The notes: generated by a model not told the origin, from the sequence alone. 64,000 nt of DNA from Paenibacillus sp. BIHB 4019 (GCF_002741035.1 NZ_CP016808.1:6961001-7025000); one strand, 5' to 3'. Shown: positions 37,482 to 46,717, counted from the stretch's first letter. Translations and numbers: made by a program.

Positions 37482-38447
37482 CTATTCCCCCACCCTCTTC
37501 AGCAACTTTTGAACGGCCAGATTAGTGCCCAGCATGAGCATAAACAATACCGTTGCGATAGCAGACGCGTAGCCCATTTCAAAACGAATGGTCCCGTAAT
37601 CGACCAAATGGGTCACGACCGTATGTGCCCCATATTGCACGCTTGGAAAACCAGCCAAAGCCATCGCCACATCAGCTACTGCCAAGGAAGACGTAATCTG
37701 GATGACGGCGCCAAACATCAGCTGCGGCCTCATGGAAGGAAGGGTAATAAACCACAGCTCCTGCCAGCGATTTTTCACCCCATCCACCGCCCCTGCCTCA
37801 TACAATGTGCGGTCAACCGTCTGCAAGCCGGCAATAAACGCGAGAAAGCTGGTTCCAAGGCTGAGCCACAGCTGGACGATAATAATAATTTTGAGCATAT
37901 AGTCAGGATTTTGCAGCCATTGAATCGGCTCGTAAATAAACCCGATCTTCATTAGAAAGCCGTTCATAATGCCATACGAATCGCTTGAAAAAATAATTTG
38001 CCAAATAAAGAAGACGTTGCCCGAAATCGAAGGCGCAAAAAACACGAGCGTCATAAATGCCCTAATTTTCGGATTAAGCTCATTGATAAGCCACGCGAAT
38101 ACAAAACAAGCGATATAGCTGACCGGGCCGGTTATGACTGCAAAAATAAGCGTATTTTTAAGTCCAATGAGAAACACATCGTCATTCCAAAGCAGCTTGG
38201 AATAGTTTTCCCATCCGACCCAGCGCGGAAATTCAAGCATATTAAAATGCGTAAAGCTGAAAAAGATTGAAATGACGACCGGCAGCACCGTAAATAACAG
38301 AAACAGCACCATATAAGGAGCCAGCAGGACAAACAAATGCTTATCCCGCTTCATATCCTTGATGAACAGCTCCCATTTCCGCTGCGGCCTAGCAAGGCGG
38401 CCCTTCGGCTGGAGCATGATCTCAGCCGCTATTTTCGTTTTCTGCAA
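37482..38447 (-). CDS. Sugar ABC transporter permease, MalF type (first pair)
   Basis: A 321-residue permease with six helices (first: LLAPYMVLFLLFTVLPVVISIFF region) and EAA loop YEAGAVDGVKNRWQELW, in which the second Ala is Gly. It lies 22 nt behind the large binding-protein gene, with AGGGAGG before its start. It forms the first permease pair with the gene behind it. Confidence 0.93.
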   Translation of the reverse strand: MQKTKIAAEIMLQPKGRLARPQRKWELFIKDMKRDKHLFVLLAPYMVLFLLFTVLPVVISIFFSFTHFNMLEFPRWVGWENYSKLLWNDDVFLIGLKNTLIFAVITGPVSYIACFVFAWLINELNPKIRAFMTLVFFAPSISGNVFFIWQIIFSSDSYGIMNGFLMKIGFIYEPIQWLQNPDYMLKIIIIVQLWLSLGTSFLAFIAGLQTVDRTLYEAGAVDGVKNRWQELWFITLPSMRPQLMFGAVIQITSSLAVADVAMALAGFPSVQYGAHTVVTHLVDYGTIRFEMGYASAIATVLFMLMLGTNLAVQKLLKRVGE

Positions 38448-38469
38448 AAGAGTCCCTCCTTAAGTCCCC

Positions 38470-41385
38470 TCATTTCAAATGAAATTCGTCTCTTTTTTGC
38501 TCAATTTCATAGTCGATTTCTTGGACATAATCGTATAAGGAGTCGGCTGTATTCGTACCATTGTTAATGACTTCCCGCAAAGCATTGTCTAAGTGCCTTC
38601 CTGTAAAATAGCCCCCCGGCACCTCCGGCACGCCCTGCACCCATTGCCATTGTTCTTCGAGGCTGCGATAATTGCGCGCCGGCCATGGCAGATCCTTGAG
38701 CGCTTCGATGTTTGCGGTCGGATAACGCGCCGCAGCGCCCATCAATCCTTCCATCTCTCTGCCGAAACGAACCTGGGCATCCTTGCCTACCCACCATTTC
38801 ATAAATTCCCAGGCTGCGTCCTTGTTTTTAGCCTGTTTAAGCATAATGGCGGCCGTCCCGCCGCTAGCCACATCCCGGCGAATGGAACCGTCCTGCTGCA
38901 CGGTGCCCGGAACGGGAACAAACTCCCATAAGCCTTTAATTTCTGGCGCGGATACGCTCAAATAATTGTAGAAGGTGTAATCCTGTATGCCAACCGGCAT
39001 TTCTCCTGTGCGAAAGCGCATCGGAAAATCAAAGATAAGCGGCAGCTTGTAGCTCGTATAGAAATCGGTCCATTTTTTGAATGCATCTAGCCCGACCTCT
39101 GTATCGAGTCCGCTTTTGGCCCCGTTGTTCAAATAGAAGGAGCCGTCCATCTGGTACAAAAGCATGGCAAACGCCCGATTCGCCTCCAGCACAGGAACAC
39201 CCGTCGTCTGGGCAATTGGCAGCGCGAAATCCATATGATGCTTTTGCAGCACCGGAATCATGGCGTACACATCATCCCACGTTTGCGGCGGCTCAAGCTT
39301 CAGCTCCTCGAGTATATCCTTCCGGTAAAAAAGCATATTGAAAATTTGCTGCTCCGGCAGCGCAAACACCTTGTCCTCATAGCGGTAAGGCACTATAGCG
39401 CTGTCCCTGAACTGCTGCACGACCGCCCTATAGCCTGAAAATTGCGATAAATCCTCCGCTGCGTTCCGCATGCCGAAATTTACCGGCACATCGTTGCCGA
39501 CCTGCATAGCTACATCGGGTCCTTCCCCCGCCAGAGACGCACGCAGCAGCACATCCTGATTGACAAGCTTAAGGTTCACTCCCACACCGGTTAGCGGCGT
39601 AAAGGTATCGTCGATCATCGCTTTCAGCACTTGAGCCTGATCGCGGCCGGTTCCGATCCATACCGTTATCGATTGCTCATCCTGCGCCATGTTTCCAATC
39701 GTATCGTAATCTTCAAAGAAGGAATGAAAGAAGGAAGATACCTCATGAACGATTTTTTTAGAAGCTGAAGCATTCGCACCGGGCAGCTCTACATCAGACG
39801 AAGCCAAGGCGAGGTAATCGATTTCAAGCGGCTGCTCCCTCACTTGCAAAATCCAAGCTCCGATGCTGCCAACATTGATTTTGAATTGAGACAGCCGCTT
39901 TTGGACGGTTTCCGGTTTTTTGGCCAAATCTGCTAATTGATAGGCGGTTTTATCCAATATGGCCGTCTTGTCGCTCTTCTCTCCTGTCAGGCGCACTAGC
40001 TCCTTCGACACGGCATACAGAATGTCGCTTTGCTCCTGAAACACCCCGACCATGTCGGGTATTTGTTTATCTAATTGATAATCCCTGTAAGGATCCGGCA
40101 CATTGCCGGTAATCATCAGGATTTTGCGATACATCGCATTGATGTCGAGCAGGCTTGCTTCTACTTGGCGAATCAAAGGAGCCATTGCGCCTAAGCTCAC
40201 CTCAAGCTTCAGCTCATGCTTCCCTTTCGTCATATAAAATAAATAGGGCTTTTCCTCGCTGCCGAGCACATTCATCTGCCAGTCCGAATCATAATAAAAC
40301 GGAATTTGCGTCATTTCTTGAAACGGAATGGCCCCATCAATCCATAGCGAGCGTGTGGAATAAATGCCCCGCAGCAATTCTTGCCTATTCTTGATCGCAA
40401 TCCGGTATAATCCATCCTCTGGCGCTTCAATGTCCCATGCGATCCATTGGCCCGGCACCCGCCAATTGTTGCCGCCAATCGTATTCATCTTAATCTTGGA
40501 TACGTCATATGGCTCTGTAGACGGACTTGAACGGTCGGAAATTGGATATAAGGTCGGAGACGATTTGTAAGCGGCATATTCGCCTTGCAGCTTAATCAAA
40601 TGTCCGCTAGTCTCCGCATAGCCCTTGGATTTGTAGCCCAGCTCTATCTCCTCGTAAGAGGAAGGCTCCTCATAGCGGTACACTTTTAAATAGTCAATCG
40701 CCATCGGTTCTCTGGAAGATACCAGCGTCATCGTGTGCTTGCCAGCCGAAAAATAAAAGACGTAGGGCTCCTCGTAATAGCCCTCTGTATCCCGCAGCAG
40801 CGCTTCCTGCCACATCGGCGATTCTATCTGGCGCGGCCGCAGCTCATTTCCCCGGTTATCCTGCAAAATCTGATCACTTTCATTTTTCCATATGCGCTGG
40901 AAGGTCAAATTTCTGGCGCTGGCAAACGGCAGCACTCCGTCGATCAACAGCTCCCGCTCGATGGCCGAGCTTTTTCCTTCGATTGGAAAATAGCGAATGG
41001 CGATATGATACAGGCCGGATTTCGGCACCTCAAGTTCCCACTCCATGGAGCCGCTCTCTCCCGTCTTGACGAAGTCGCCCGGTTCGCCGCCGAGCTCATG
41101 CATAATTTCCGGTTCCATTTCGCTTGAGCTTGTATAATCCGCCCCTTGAATGACAATCTCCTCTTGAGGCCGTTCTTCATCCTTGTAGCGCTGCAAGTAA
41201 TGGCCATAGCTGTTTTCCGATTCATTTGTCAAAAAGCTCTGGTCGCCGTTTGGATCGGCTGCTGTCGTTGAGTCAGCTTGAACACTCGCTGCGCCGGACT
41301 GAGATATAGGGAAAACCAATATCGAAATCAGCATAGCGATAACTATTATCCTAGCGGCCGTTTTTCTGGTAAATACGATTTCCAC
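38470..41385 (-). CDS. Large solute-binding protein with two N-terminal beta-sandwich domains
   Basis: A 971-residue exported protein. After a signal segment (about 10-35) without lipobox Cys, two jelly-roll domains of CBM6/35 type are seen (about 65-240 and 250-425; each has the pattern WELEVPKSGLYHIAIRYFP / WDIEAPEDGLYRIAIKNRQ and a WIDG or LIDG strand). A helical linker follows (about 430-500), then a family-1 solute-binding fold (about 580-965; EGPDVAMQVGNDVP, LFYRKDILEELKLEPPQTWDDVY, GGTAAIMLKQAKNKDAAWEFMKWW). This is about twice the usual length. It could bind a polymer with the N-terminal domains and hand oligomers to the transporter. It lies behind the lipoprotein-type binding protein and a hairpin. 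Confidence 0.87.
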   Translation of the reverse strand: MEIVFTRKTAARIIVIAMLISILVFPISQSGAASVQADSTTAADPNGDQSFLTNESENSYGHYLQRYKDEERPQEEIVIQGADYTSSSEMEPEIMHELGGEPGDFVKTGESGSMEWELEVPKSGLYHIAIRYFPIEGKSSAIERELLIDGVLPFASARNLTFQRIWKNESDQILQDNRGNELRPRQIESPMWQEALLRDTEGYYEEPYVFYFSAGKHTMTLVSSREPMAIDYLKVYRYEEPSSYEEIELGYKSKGYAETSGHLIKLQGEYAAYKSSPTLYPISDRSSPSTEPYDVSKIKMNTIGGNNWRVPGQWIAWDIEAPEDGLYRIAIKNRQELLRGIYSTRSLWIDGAIPFQEMTQIPFYYDSDWQMNVLGSEEKPYLFYMTKGKHELKLEVSLGAMAPLIRQVEASLLDINAMYRKILMITGNVPDPYRDYQLDKQIPDMVGVFQEQSDILYAVSKELVRLTGEKSDKTAILDKTAYQLADLAKKPETVQKRLSQFKINVGSIGAWILQVREQPLEIDYLALASSDVELPGANASASKKIVHEVSSFFHSFFEDYDTIGNMAQDEQSITVWIGTGRDQAQVLKAMIDDTFTPLTGVGVNLKLVNQDVLLRASLAGEGPDVAMQVGNDVPVNFGMRNAAEDLSQFSGYRAVVQQFRDSAIVPYRYEDKVFALPEQQIFNMLFYRKDILEELKLEPPQTWDDVYAMIPVLQKHHMDFALPIAQTTGVPVLEANRAFAMLLYQMDGSFYLNNGAKSGLDTEVGLDAFKKWTDFYTSYKLPLIFDFPMRFRTGEMPVGIQDYTFYNYLSVSAPEIKGLWEFVPVPGTVQQDGSIRRDVASGGTAAIMLKQAKNKDAAWEFMKWWVGKDAQVRFGREMEGLMGAAARYPTANIEALKDLPWPARNYRSLEEQWQWVQGVPEVPGGYFTGRHLDNALREVINNGTNTADSLYDYVQEIDYEIEQKRDEFHLK

Positions 41386-41433
41386 CTAATTCCCCCCATT
41401 TATAAACTGGCGAAATTTTGTTTGACGGCAACC

Positions 41434-41462
41434 GCCCGGTTTTCCCAATCGGAAAGCCGGGC
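41434..41462. terminator. Intercistronic hairpin between the two binding-protein genes
   Basis: GCCCGGTTTTCC pairs with GGAAAGCCGGGC (one G-T wobble) around a 5-nt loop. On the minus strand there is no T run behind it, so it is more likely a processing or 3'-protecting stem that keeps the first binding-protein mRNA abundant than a full stop. Confidence 0.6.
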
Positions 41463-41495
41463 AGGCCGCTTTTTTATGGGCAAAGCTTTCGGCAT

Positions 41496-42914
41496 TTATT
41501 TTTTGTCGTCTTTCTTGTCTTGCTCGCCTTTAAGCACTTTTTCAGCAGCCGCTTGCGCAGGCCCAATGACTTGGGCGACGCCTGTTGCTGGCGTAATTTC
41601 GCCTTTGACGAATTTGCCGGTTACGGAGTCGAGCTGATCCTTAATGCCGAGCCCCCCGAAGCGTCCGCCGAACACACGCTGTACCTTTCCATCGTCATTC
41701 ATGGCGTTAGCGATGGAGCTTTCATCCGGCAGCACATTTTCCTGCCATAACCTGCGATTTTCCTGCCAGTTATCGAAATCCTGAAGCTCCTCCCAAATTT
41801 TCACGATGACATCGGCATCCTTGACCCCTTTAGGTATGACGTAAGCTGCCGTTTGACCAAGCGGATCTAAATAGGTGTCTGCCTGCGGTCCCTTAGGAAG
41901 ATAAACGTATCCCCACTCATCCTTCATCTTATCCTGGAGGCGTCCTTCGATTTCCCACAAGCCGCCCGGATACATCGCAATCGTACCTTCTGCAAAATAT
42001 TTCGCCGGATCCTCCCAGTCGTTTCCTTCATTTTTCTTCACAACTTTATGCTCGTTATACAGGCTATACAGGAAGTTAAGCGCTTCCATAGAAGCGGGTG
42101 AATCAAAAGCTACTTTTTTGTTCGCCTCGTCGTAAATAATGCCGCCGTTGCTGGCAATGAGCAGCTCCGAGAACACATAATGCGCACCGGCAAGGCCATA
42201 TTGGTCTGCTTTTCCGTCACCATTATTGTCTACAGTCAGCTTCTTCGCGGCATCCAGCATCGCCGTCCAATTCCAGTTGTCCTCGTCCATTAGCTGCTGC
42301 GGATCTTTTAAGCCCGCTTCCTTGAAAATCCTTTTGTTATAGAACATCCCGGTATCATTCGGGTTATACCAGCTTTCAAGTCCAAATACATGATCCCCGC
42401 CAAAGCGCATCGCTTCAACGACATCCGGTGCAATTCGCGTATCTTTAAGGTAATCTTCCAATGGCGTCAAAAATCCCCCTTGCATCAGGCCCCATATGAA
42501 GCCGTCAGGCAGTCGGACAATTTCAGCGAAAGGATCGCCCGACATTACAGAGGAAGACAGCTTCTCTGTAGTCGACCAATATTCCGTATTTAAGTATTTG
42601 ATTTTCACGTTATATTTTTCTTCCACTTTTTTGATTCTTTCACGTGCCAATTCATCCGCTTCAGAATCTCCGTCAGGGGTAGCATCCCACCAATGCGAGA
42701 TGCGAATTTCTCTGCCGCCCAAATCGGCAGCTGGAGGCTCAGGCTCCTGGCTAGGAGCAATCGTTTCCTCCGCAGCTGTTGCCGTTGCCGAGGCGGCAGG
42801 CGCTTGGGTAGCTATTGCATTTCCCGCATTGTTGCTACTGCAAGCAGACAGAATCATCAATCCAGCCGTTAATAAAATAAGCATCATCGATTTCATCTTT
42901 TTCATCTGTTTCAC
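41496..42914 (-). CDS. Solute-binding lipoprotein of a sugar ABC transporter
   Basis: A 472-residue lipoprotein: lipobox LSAC at about 22-25, an Ala/Thr/Pro-rich spacer, and a family-1 solute-binding fold (about 68-455; IRISHWWDATPDGD, MFYNKRIFKEAGLKDPQQL, WNWTAMLDAAKKL, EGTIAMYPGGLWEIEG). The conserved DNNGDGKADQYG loop and aromatic residues are those of oligosaccharide binders. It is the first gene behind the promoter at 42979..43007 and is set off from the rest by a hairpin. The ligand is not known; the GH30 gene in the operon hints at a beta-linked galactan or glucan fragment. Confidence 0.93.
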   Translation of the reverse strand: MKQMKKMKSMMLILLTAGLMILSACSSNNAGNAIATQAPAASATATAAEETIAPSQEPEPPAADLGGREIRISHWWDATPDGDSEADELARERIKKVEEKYNVKIKYLNTEYWSTTEKLSSSVMSGDPFAEIVRLPDGFIWGLMQGGFLTPLEDYLKDTRIAPDVVEAMRFGGDHVFGLESWYNPNDTGMFYNKRIFKEAGLKDPQQLMDEDNWNWTAMLDAAKKLTVDNNGDGKADQYGLAGAHYVFSELLIASNGGIIYDEANKKVAFDSPASMEALNFLYSLYNEHKVVKKNEGNDWEDPAKYFAEGTIAMYPGGLWEIEGRLQDKMKDEWGYVYLPKGPQADTYLDPLGQTAAYVIPKGVKDADVIVKIWEELQDFDNWQENRRLWQENVLPDESSIANAMNDDGKVQRVFGGRFGGLGIKDQLDSVTGKFVKGEITPATGVAQVIGPAQAAAEKVLKGEQDKKDDKK

Positions 42915-42951
42915 TGTTCAGCACGCTCCCCTTAATAGATGGTCATTTAAA

Positions 42952-42965
42952 TGTAAAGGCTTTCA
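42952..42965 (-). promoter_or_regulatory. Operator candidate (LacI/cre-like) downstream of the promoter
   Basis: TGTAAAGGCTTTCA has the shape of a LacI-GalR family or cre site but with GG in place of the central CG. It is overlapped by two perfect palindromes, TTTCATGAAA (42961-42970) and CATTTAAATG (42944-42953). It falls just behind the predicted transcription start, where the adjacent LacI-family protein or CcpA could block transcription. Confidence 0.5.
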
Positions 42966-42978
42966 TGAAACCCATTTC

Positions 42979-43007
42979 AGTATAGCTCGCATCCTTACTA
43001 TGGTCAA
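42979..43007 (-). promoter_or_regulatory. Sigma-A promoter of the sugar-uptake operon
   Basis: TTGACC and TATACT with a 17-bp spacer on the minus strand, close to consensus. It lies 65 bp upstream of the first binding-protein gene. Confidence 0.75.
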
Positions 43008-43087
43008 CATTAAAGTTTAGATCTTCCAGATATGGATTGATGCGAATATTCGCTGTCTCGCTCATTCCATTAGGCCTAAAAAAAAAA

Positions 43088-43121
43088 GAGCAGCAAGCCA
43101 TAAACATCTGGCTTGCTGCTC
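43088..43121 (-). terminator. Terminator of the LacI-type regulator gene
   Basis: GAGCAGCAAGCCA pairs perfectly with TGGCTTGCTGCTC over 8 nt; the minus strand continues with more than eight T. It separates the regulator gene from the operon promoter behind it. Confidence 0.92.
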
Positions 43122-43170
43122 TTTCAGGGCGTTGTTGCATCAGGCGCGGAAAGCTCCCCCATGCAGCCTT

Positions 43171-44226
43171 CTAATTCGAGCTGACCTTCTTTTGGCCGCT
43201 CCGCGCTTCCGTACTTTGCCGAACAATAAGCTGTGGAGCCAAAGAAGTAAGCTGCTTGACCTTTTCCTTCTTCATGATCGCTTTAAGCACTTGAACCGCC
43301 ATTCGCCCAAGCTCATGCGCCTGCTGGGAAACGGTAGTGAGCTCAGGGATAAAATGATGCGCCAAAGGAATATCATCAAATCCAACAATCGAAATGTCAG
43401 TTGGAATGGTAAGTCCAGCCTCTGTCGCCGCCTTAATTGCCCCGATCGCGGTATAATCGTTGACGCAGAAAACAGCGGTTGGCCTCTCTTCCATGTCGAG
43501 CAGCTTCAGCATTTGGCGCTTGCCCGAATCAATGGAGAAGCTGTCCGGCAGCAGCCAATTTTCCCGAATTTCCAGCCCTTCATCCTTCATCGTCTTTCGG
43601 AAGGCCCGCAGCTTGATTGAAGTTGTCGTCATATGGCTTTCCCCGCCAATGAAGCCGATTTCGGTATGCCCCAGCTGGGTCAGGTGCCGGACCGCGAGAG
43701 CAGTACCTACCGCTTCGTCCGTAGCCACTCTAATCAAGTTCGTATTGCGCAGCCCGCCGTTAACGAGCACAGTCGGAATGATGCTGGCATGCTGCACGAG
43801 CTCCTGCACCAAATGCTCATCGCAGTTTTTTAAATTAATTCTTCCCCCTAGAAAAATAACACCATCGACGCGTTTCTCCCGCATAATGCTGAGATACTCC
43901 GATTCTTTCGCGTAATCCCCGATAGAATTGCTAAGCAGAAAAGTATGTCCCGACTGCTGTCCCTCCTCCTCCGCTCCAGCGAACACTTCCGGGAAAAAAG
44001 GATTGGTCAGATCAGGAACAATGACACCAATAATGCCGGTTTCTTTTTTTAGTAAGCTTCTGGCCATTGCGTTAGGCTGAAAGTTGTATTTTTGAATAAG
44101 CTCTTCAATCTTGGCTCGTGTAGATCCCTTTACCGGGGCGGTATCGTTCAATACCCTGGATACGGTGGCAACCGATACTTTGGCCTCTTTGGCAATATCA
44201 TAAATGGTGACCTGTTTCAAGCCCAA
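43171..44226 (-). CDS. LacI/GalR-family transcription regulator
   Basis: A 351-residue repressor-type protein. The N-terminal helix-turn-helix reads VTIYDIAKEAKVSVATVSRVLN with hinge helix NAMARSLLKK, followed by the periplasmic-binding-like effector domain (about 62-345; IGVIVPDLTNPFF, VDGVIFLGG, FIGGESHMTT, AVFCVNDYTAIGAI, VGFDDIPLAHH). Start is a TTG (44224-44226) with GAAGGGAAG upstream; a second TTG two codons on is possible. It lies ahead of the uptake operon, with its own terminator, and probably controls it through the operator candidate at 42952..42965. The effector is probably a sugar of the same pathway. Confidence 0.92.
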   Translation of the reverse strand: MGLKQVTIYDIAKEAKVSVATVSRVLNDTAPVKGSTRAKIEELIQKYNFQPNAMARSLLKKETGIIGVIVPDLTNPFFPEVFAGAEEEGQQSGHTFLLSNSIGDYAKESEYLSIMREKRVDGVIFLGGRINLKNCDEHLVQELVQHASIIPTVLVNGGLRNTNLIRVATDEAVGTALAVRHLTQLGHTEIGFIGGESHMTTTSIKLRAFRKTMKDEGLEIRENWLLPDSFSIDSGKRQMLKLLDMEERPTAVFCVNDYTAIGAIKAATEAGLTIPTDISIVGFDDIPLAHHFIPELTTVSQQAHELGRMAVQVLKAIMKKEKVKQLTSLAPQLIVRQSTEARSGQKKVSSN

Positions 44227-44352
44227 CGCTTCCCTTCTGCTATCATATATCGTCCCATTATAGCAAAATCGGACATGTTATGTAATGGATGGCATCCCTT
44301 GCAGCTAATAGAGAAAAAAGGGGCGGATAACAAATAAAAAACATATAAAGAA

Positions 44353-44396
44353 AAGGACTGTTTCTTAGTAGTTAAAAACTACTTGAAACAGTCCTT
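44353..44396 (-). terminator. Terminator of tRNA-Leu
   Basis: AAGGACTGTTTC pairs with GAAACAGTCCTT, with an inner AGTAGTT/AACTACT extension; the minus strand continues with T-rich sequence. Confidence 0.85.
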
Positions 44397-44412
44397 ACTC
44401 TTCCATTCATAA

Positions 44413-44494
44413 TGCGCGTGGAGGGACTTGAACCCCCACGTCGTGAAACGCTAGATCCTAAGTCTAGTGCGTCTGCCAATTCCGCCACACGCGC
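44413..44494 (-). tRNA. tRNA-Leu (anticodon UAG)
   Basis: The 82-nt cloverleaf has acceptor arm GCGCGTG/CACGCGC with discriminator A, D-loop AATTGGCAGAC, anticodon loop CTTAGGA (TAG), a long variable arm as in class II tRNAs and T-arm GGGGGTTCAAGTCCC. CCA is not encoded. It has its own promoter and terminator. Confidence 0.96.
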
Positions 44495-44500
44495 GCGATG

Positions 44501-44515
44501 TTCGCTAACAGCGAA
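44501..44515. other. Leader stem before tRNA-Leu
   Basis: TTCGCT-AAC-AGCGAA is a perfect 6-bp stem in the 5' leader, immediately before the tRNA. It may guide 5' end processing. Confidence 0.35.
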
Positions 44516-44522
44516 TAAACAT

Positions 44523-44551
44523 AATATATCAGAAAACATCGCATCACGCAA
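44523..44551 (-). promoter_or_regulatory. Sigma-A promoter of tRNA-Leu
   Basis: TTGCGT and TATATT with a 17-bp spacer on the minus strand, about 29 bp upstream of the tRNA. Confidence 0.65.
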
Positions 44552-44607
44552 GCATTTTTCAAAAAAAGTTTCAAAAAAATAATTTGGACTTCTATTTAGA
44601 GCCGGAA

Positions 44608-46080
44608 TTAAGCTCCTTGTTCGCCTGCTGCCGTCACCTTCACTCGCTTAATAAAGAAAGCAATAGCAAGCCCAACAAGGGCAAGCACCATGGCAAATAT
44701 AAATGCATTTTGCACGCCAACGGTCAATCCGCTAACCAAGTTGGCTGGCGATTCCGGGTTTCCTTCTGCTGACTTGAGGAATTTTTCCATTCCTGCTGTC
44801 ATGATACTTACTGCCAGCGCTGTACCAATGGCACCCGCAACCTGCTGCAAGGTGTTCATAATCGCTGTTCCATGCGGATACAGCTCAGGCGGAAGCTGAT
44901 TCAAACCATTCGTTTGCGCCGGCATCATAATCATCGAGATCCCGATCATCAGCAGGGAATGCAGCACGATGATCAATGCAGTCGTCGACGCGGTAGAAAT
45001 ATCAGAGAAAAACCACAGTACAACCGCTACAACCAACAGGCCCGGAAGAACGAGCCATTTTGGTCCATACTTATCAAACAGTCCGCCCATTACAGGAGAC
45101 AAGAAGCCATTAATAAGCCCGCCTGGGAGGAGAAGCAGCCCAACGGTCAACGGGCTCATCATTAGGCCGCGCTGTAAATACATAGGCAGTATCAGCATGG
45201 ACGACAAAATAACCATCATGCAAATAAACACCATAATTAAGCCGATCGTAAACATAGGGTATTTAAACGTCGTCAAATTAATCATTGGCTCTTTCATTTT
45301 AAGCTGGCGGATAACGAATAAAATGAGCGCAACGATACCTACGGTCATCGCGATAATGACCTTCGCGCTGCCCCATCCACCCTCGCCTTCTCCCGCGCTG
45401 CTAAAGCCGTATACGACACCGCCAAAGCCGAGGGTGGACAAGCAAATCGACAATATGTCGATACGCGGCCTAGTCAAAGTAGAAACATTTTGCAAATAGA
45501 CAAGCCCTACAAATAAGGAAATAATCAAAAACGGCAAGGACACCCAGAAAATCCAGTGCCAGCTTAAGTTAGCGATCAAAATACCGGCAAAAGTGGGCCC
45601 CGTTGCTGGTGCGAACATCATAATGAGGCCTATAATCCCCATCGCTGCGCCACGCTTCTCAATCGGGATAATGACGAGAATCGTATTAAATAATAGCGGC
45701 AGCAGCAGCCCTGTTCCCGTTGCTTGAAGCACACGCGCAATAAGCAGCGTTTCAAAGTTCGGTGCAAGAGCCGCTACGAATGTTCCTATAATAGAAAAAA
45801 TCAATGACCATACAAACAGTTGCCGTGTTGTAAACCATTGCAGCAGCATGCCTGAAACCGGCACCAGTACTCCCAGCGTCAGCAAAAATATAGTCGTAAG
45901 CCATTGTACAGTGGCCTCGTTAACGCTCAAATCTCTCATTAAATCAGTCAATGCTACATTTAGAGCGGTCTCACTAAAGAAACCGATAAATCCGCTAAGC
46001 AATAGCGAAATCATAATCGGCATGACTTTGTAAGTCTTATTGGGTGAAGTTGAAGTCTCCTGCATCGTTCCTGCTTGCAC
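44608..46080 (-). CDS. MFS drug:H+ antiporter, DHA2 (14-TM) family
   Basis: A 490-residue inner-membrane exporter with 14 predicted helices. Motifs: WLTTIFLLTLGVLVPVSG (helix 2), the RVLQATGTGLLLPLLFNT block, GPTFAGILIANLSWHWIFW (motif C region) and helix 5 onward. It belongs with EmrB/LmrB/MdeA-type multidrug exporters. The GTG start at 46078-46080 has AGGAGG 9 nt upstream. It lies 52 nt behind the TetR gene on the same strand, so drug-induced release of TetR should express both. Substrate cannot be predicted. Confidence 0.93.
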   Translation of the reverse strand: MQAGTMQETSTSPNKTYKVMPIMISLLLSGFIGFFSETALNVALTDLMRDLSVNEATVQWLTTIFLLTLGVLVPVSGMLLQWFTTRQLFVWSLIFSIIGTFVAALAPNFETLLIARVLQATGTGLLLPLLFNTILVIIPIEKRGAAMGIIGLIMMFAPATGPTFAGILIANLSWHWIFWVSLPFLIISLFVGLVYLQNVSTLTRPRIDILSICLSTLGFGGVVYGFSSAGEGEGGWGSAKVIIAMTVGIVALILFVIRQLKMKEPMINLTTFKYPMFTIGLIMVFICMMVILSSMLILPMYLQRGLMMSPLTVGLLLLPGGLINGFLSPVMGGLFDKYGPKWLVLPGLLVVAVVLWFFSDISTASTTALIIVLHSLLMIGISMIMMPAQTNGLNQLPPELYPHGTAIMNTLQQVAGAIGTALAVSIMTAGMEKFLKSAEGNPESPANLVSGLTVGVQNAFIFAMVLALVGLAIAFFIKRVKVTAAGEQGA

Positions 46081-46132
46081 TTATGTCATCCTCCTGCGAA
46101 TTAAAAATTCATTTGCTGTAAAACCTGTCGTT

Positions 46133-46717
46133 CTAGCTTGCTGCGCCACCATTAACAATTGACGGCACGAGACGCGAAATATGGACGAGCGGCTTCTCAT
46201 CCCCATGAGTGATAGCCAAAATGAATGCACCTTCCACTAAGGAAAGAATAACATTGCTGATTTCAGCAGCGCTGCTGTCATTCGTGCCATTGTTAACGAG
46301 CTGCTGGGCAATGTACTGCTGCCATTCAATAAAAACGACTTGGCAAGCTGATCTCAGTCTTTCGCTAATGAGGCATGTCTCAGCAGCCATCCAAAAGCTG
46401 AACGGCATAAATCCTCTAAACTGCGATTGCTTCCCATCTTGAATGATGTCGGAAATATGGGCCTGAATGGCTGCTACCGGGTCAGAATTCTGCTCAAAAT
46501 TTATCCGCCATTTTTCCAGCACAGAATTCTTAATCGTTGAAATACATTCAACCGCCAGTTCCTCCTTGCCTTCAGGGAAATAGTAGTACAAGGACCCCTT
46601 CGGACAAGAGCTTTCCTTAATAATTTGATTTAACCCCGTTGCATGATACCCTTGCACACAAAACAGCTTCATAGCTGTATCTATGATCTGCTGGCGGGCA
46701 TTCGGCTTTGAAGCCAC
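46133..46717 (-). CDS. TetR-family transcription repressor
   Basis: A 194-residue regulator with the TetR N-terminal helix-turn-helix (ARQQIIDTAMKLFCVQGYHATGLNQII, SSCPKGSLYYYF) and a helical ligand-binding part. The type with CPKGSLYYYFPEGKEEL recalls LmrA/YxaF-like repressors of DHA2 exporters. The GTG start has GGTGG 7 nt before. A palindrome overlaps its promoter, so it probably represses itself and the exporter behind it. Confidence 0.92.
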   Translation of the reverse strand: MASKPNARQQIIDTAMKLFCVQGYHATGLNQIIKESSCPKGSLYYYFPEGKEELAVECISTIKNSVLEKWRINFEQNSDPVAAIQAHISDIIQDGKQSQFRGFMPFSFWMAAETCLISERLRSACQVVFIEWQQYIAQQLVNNGTNDSSAAEISNVILSLVEGAFILAITHGDEKPLVHISRLVPSIVNGGAAS

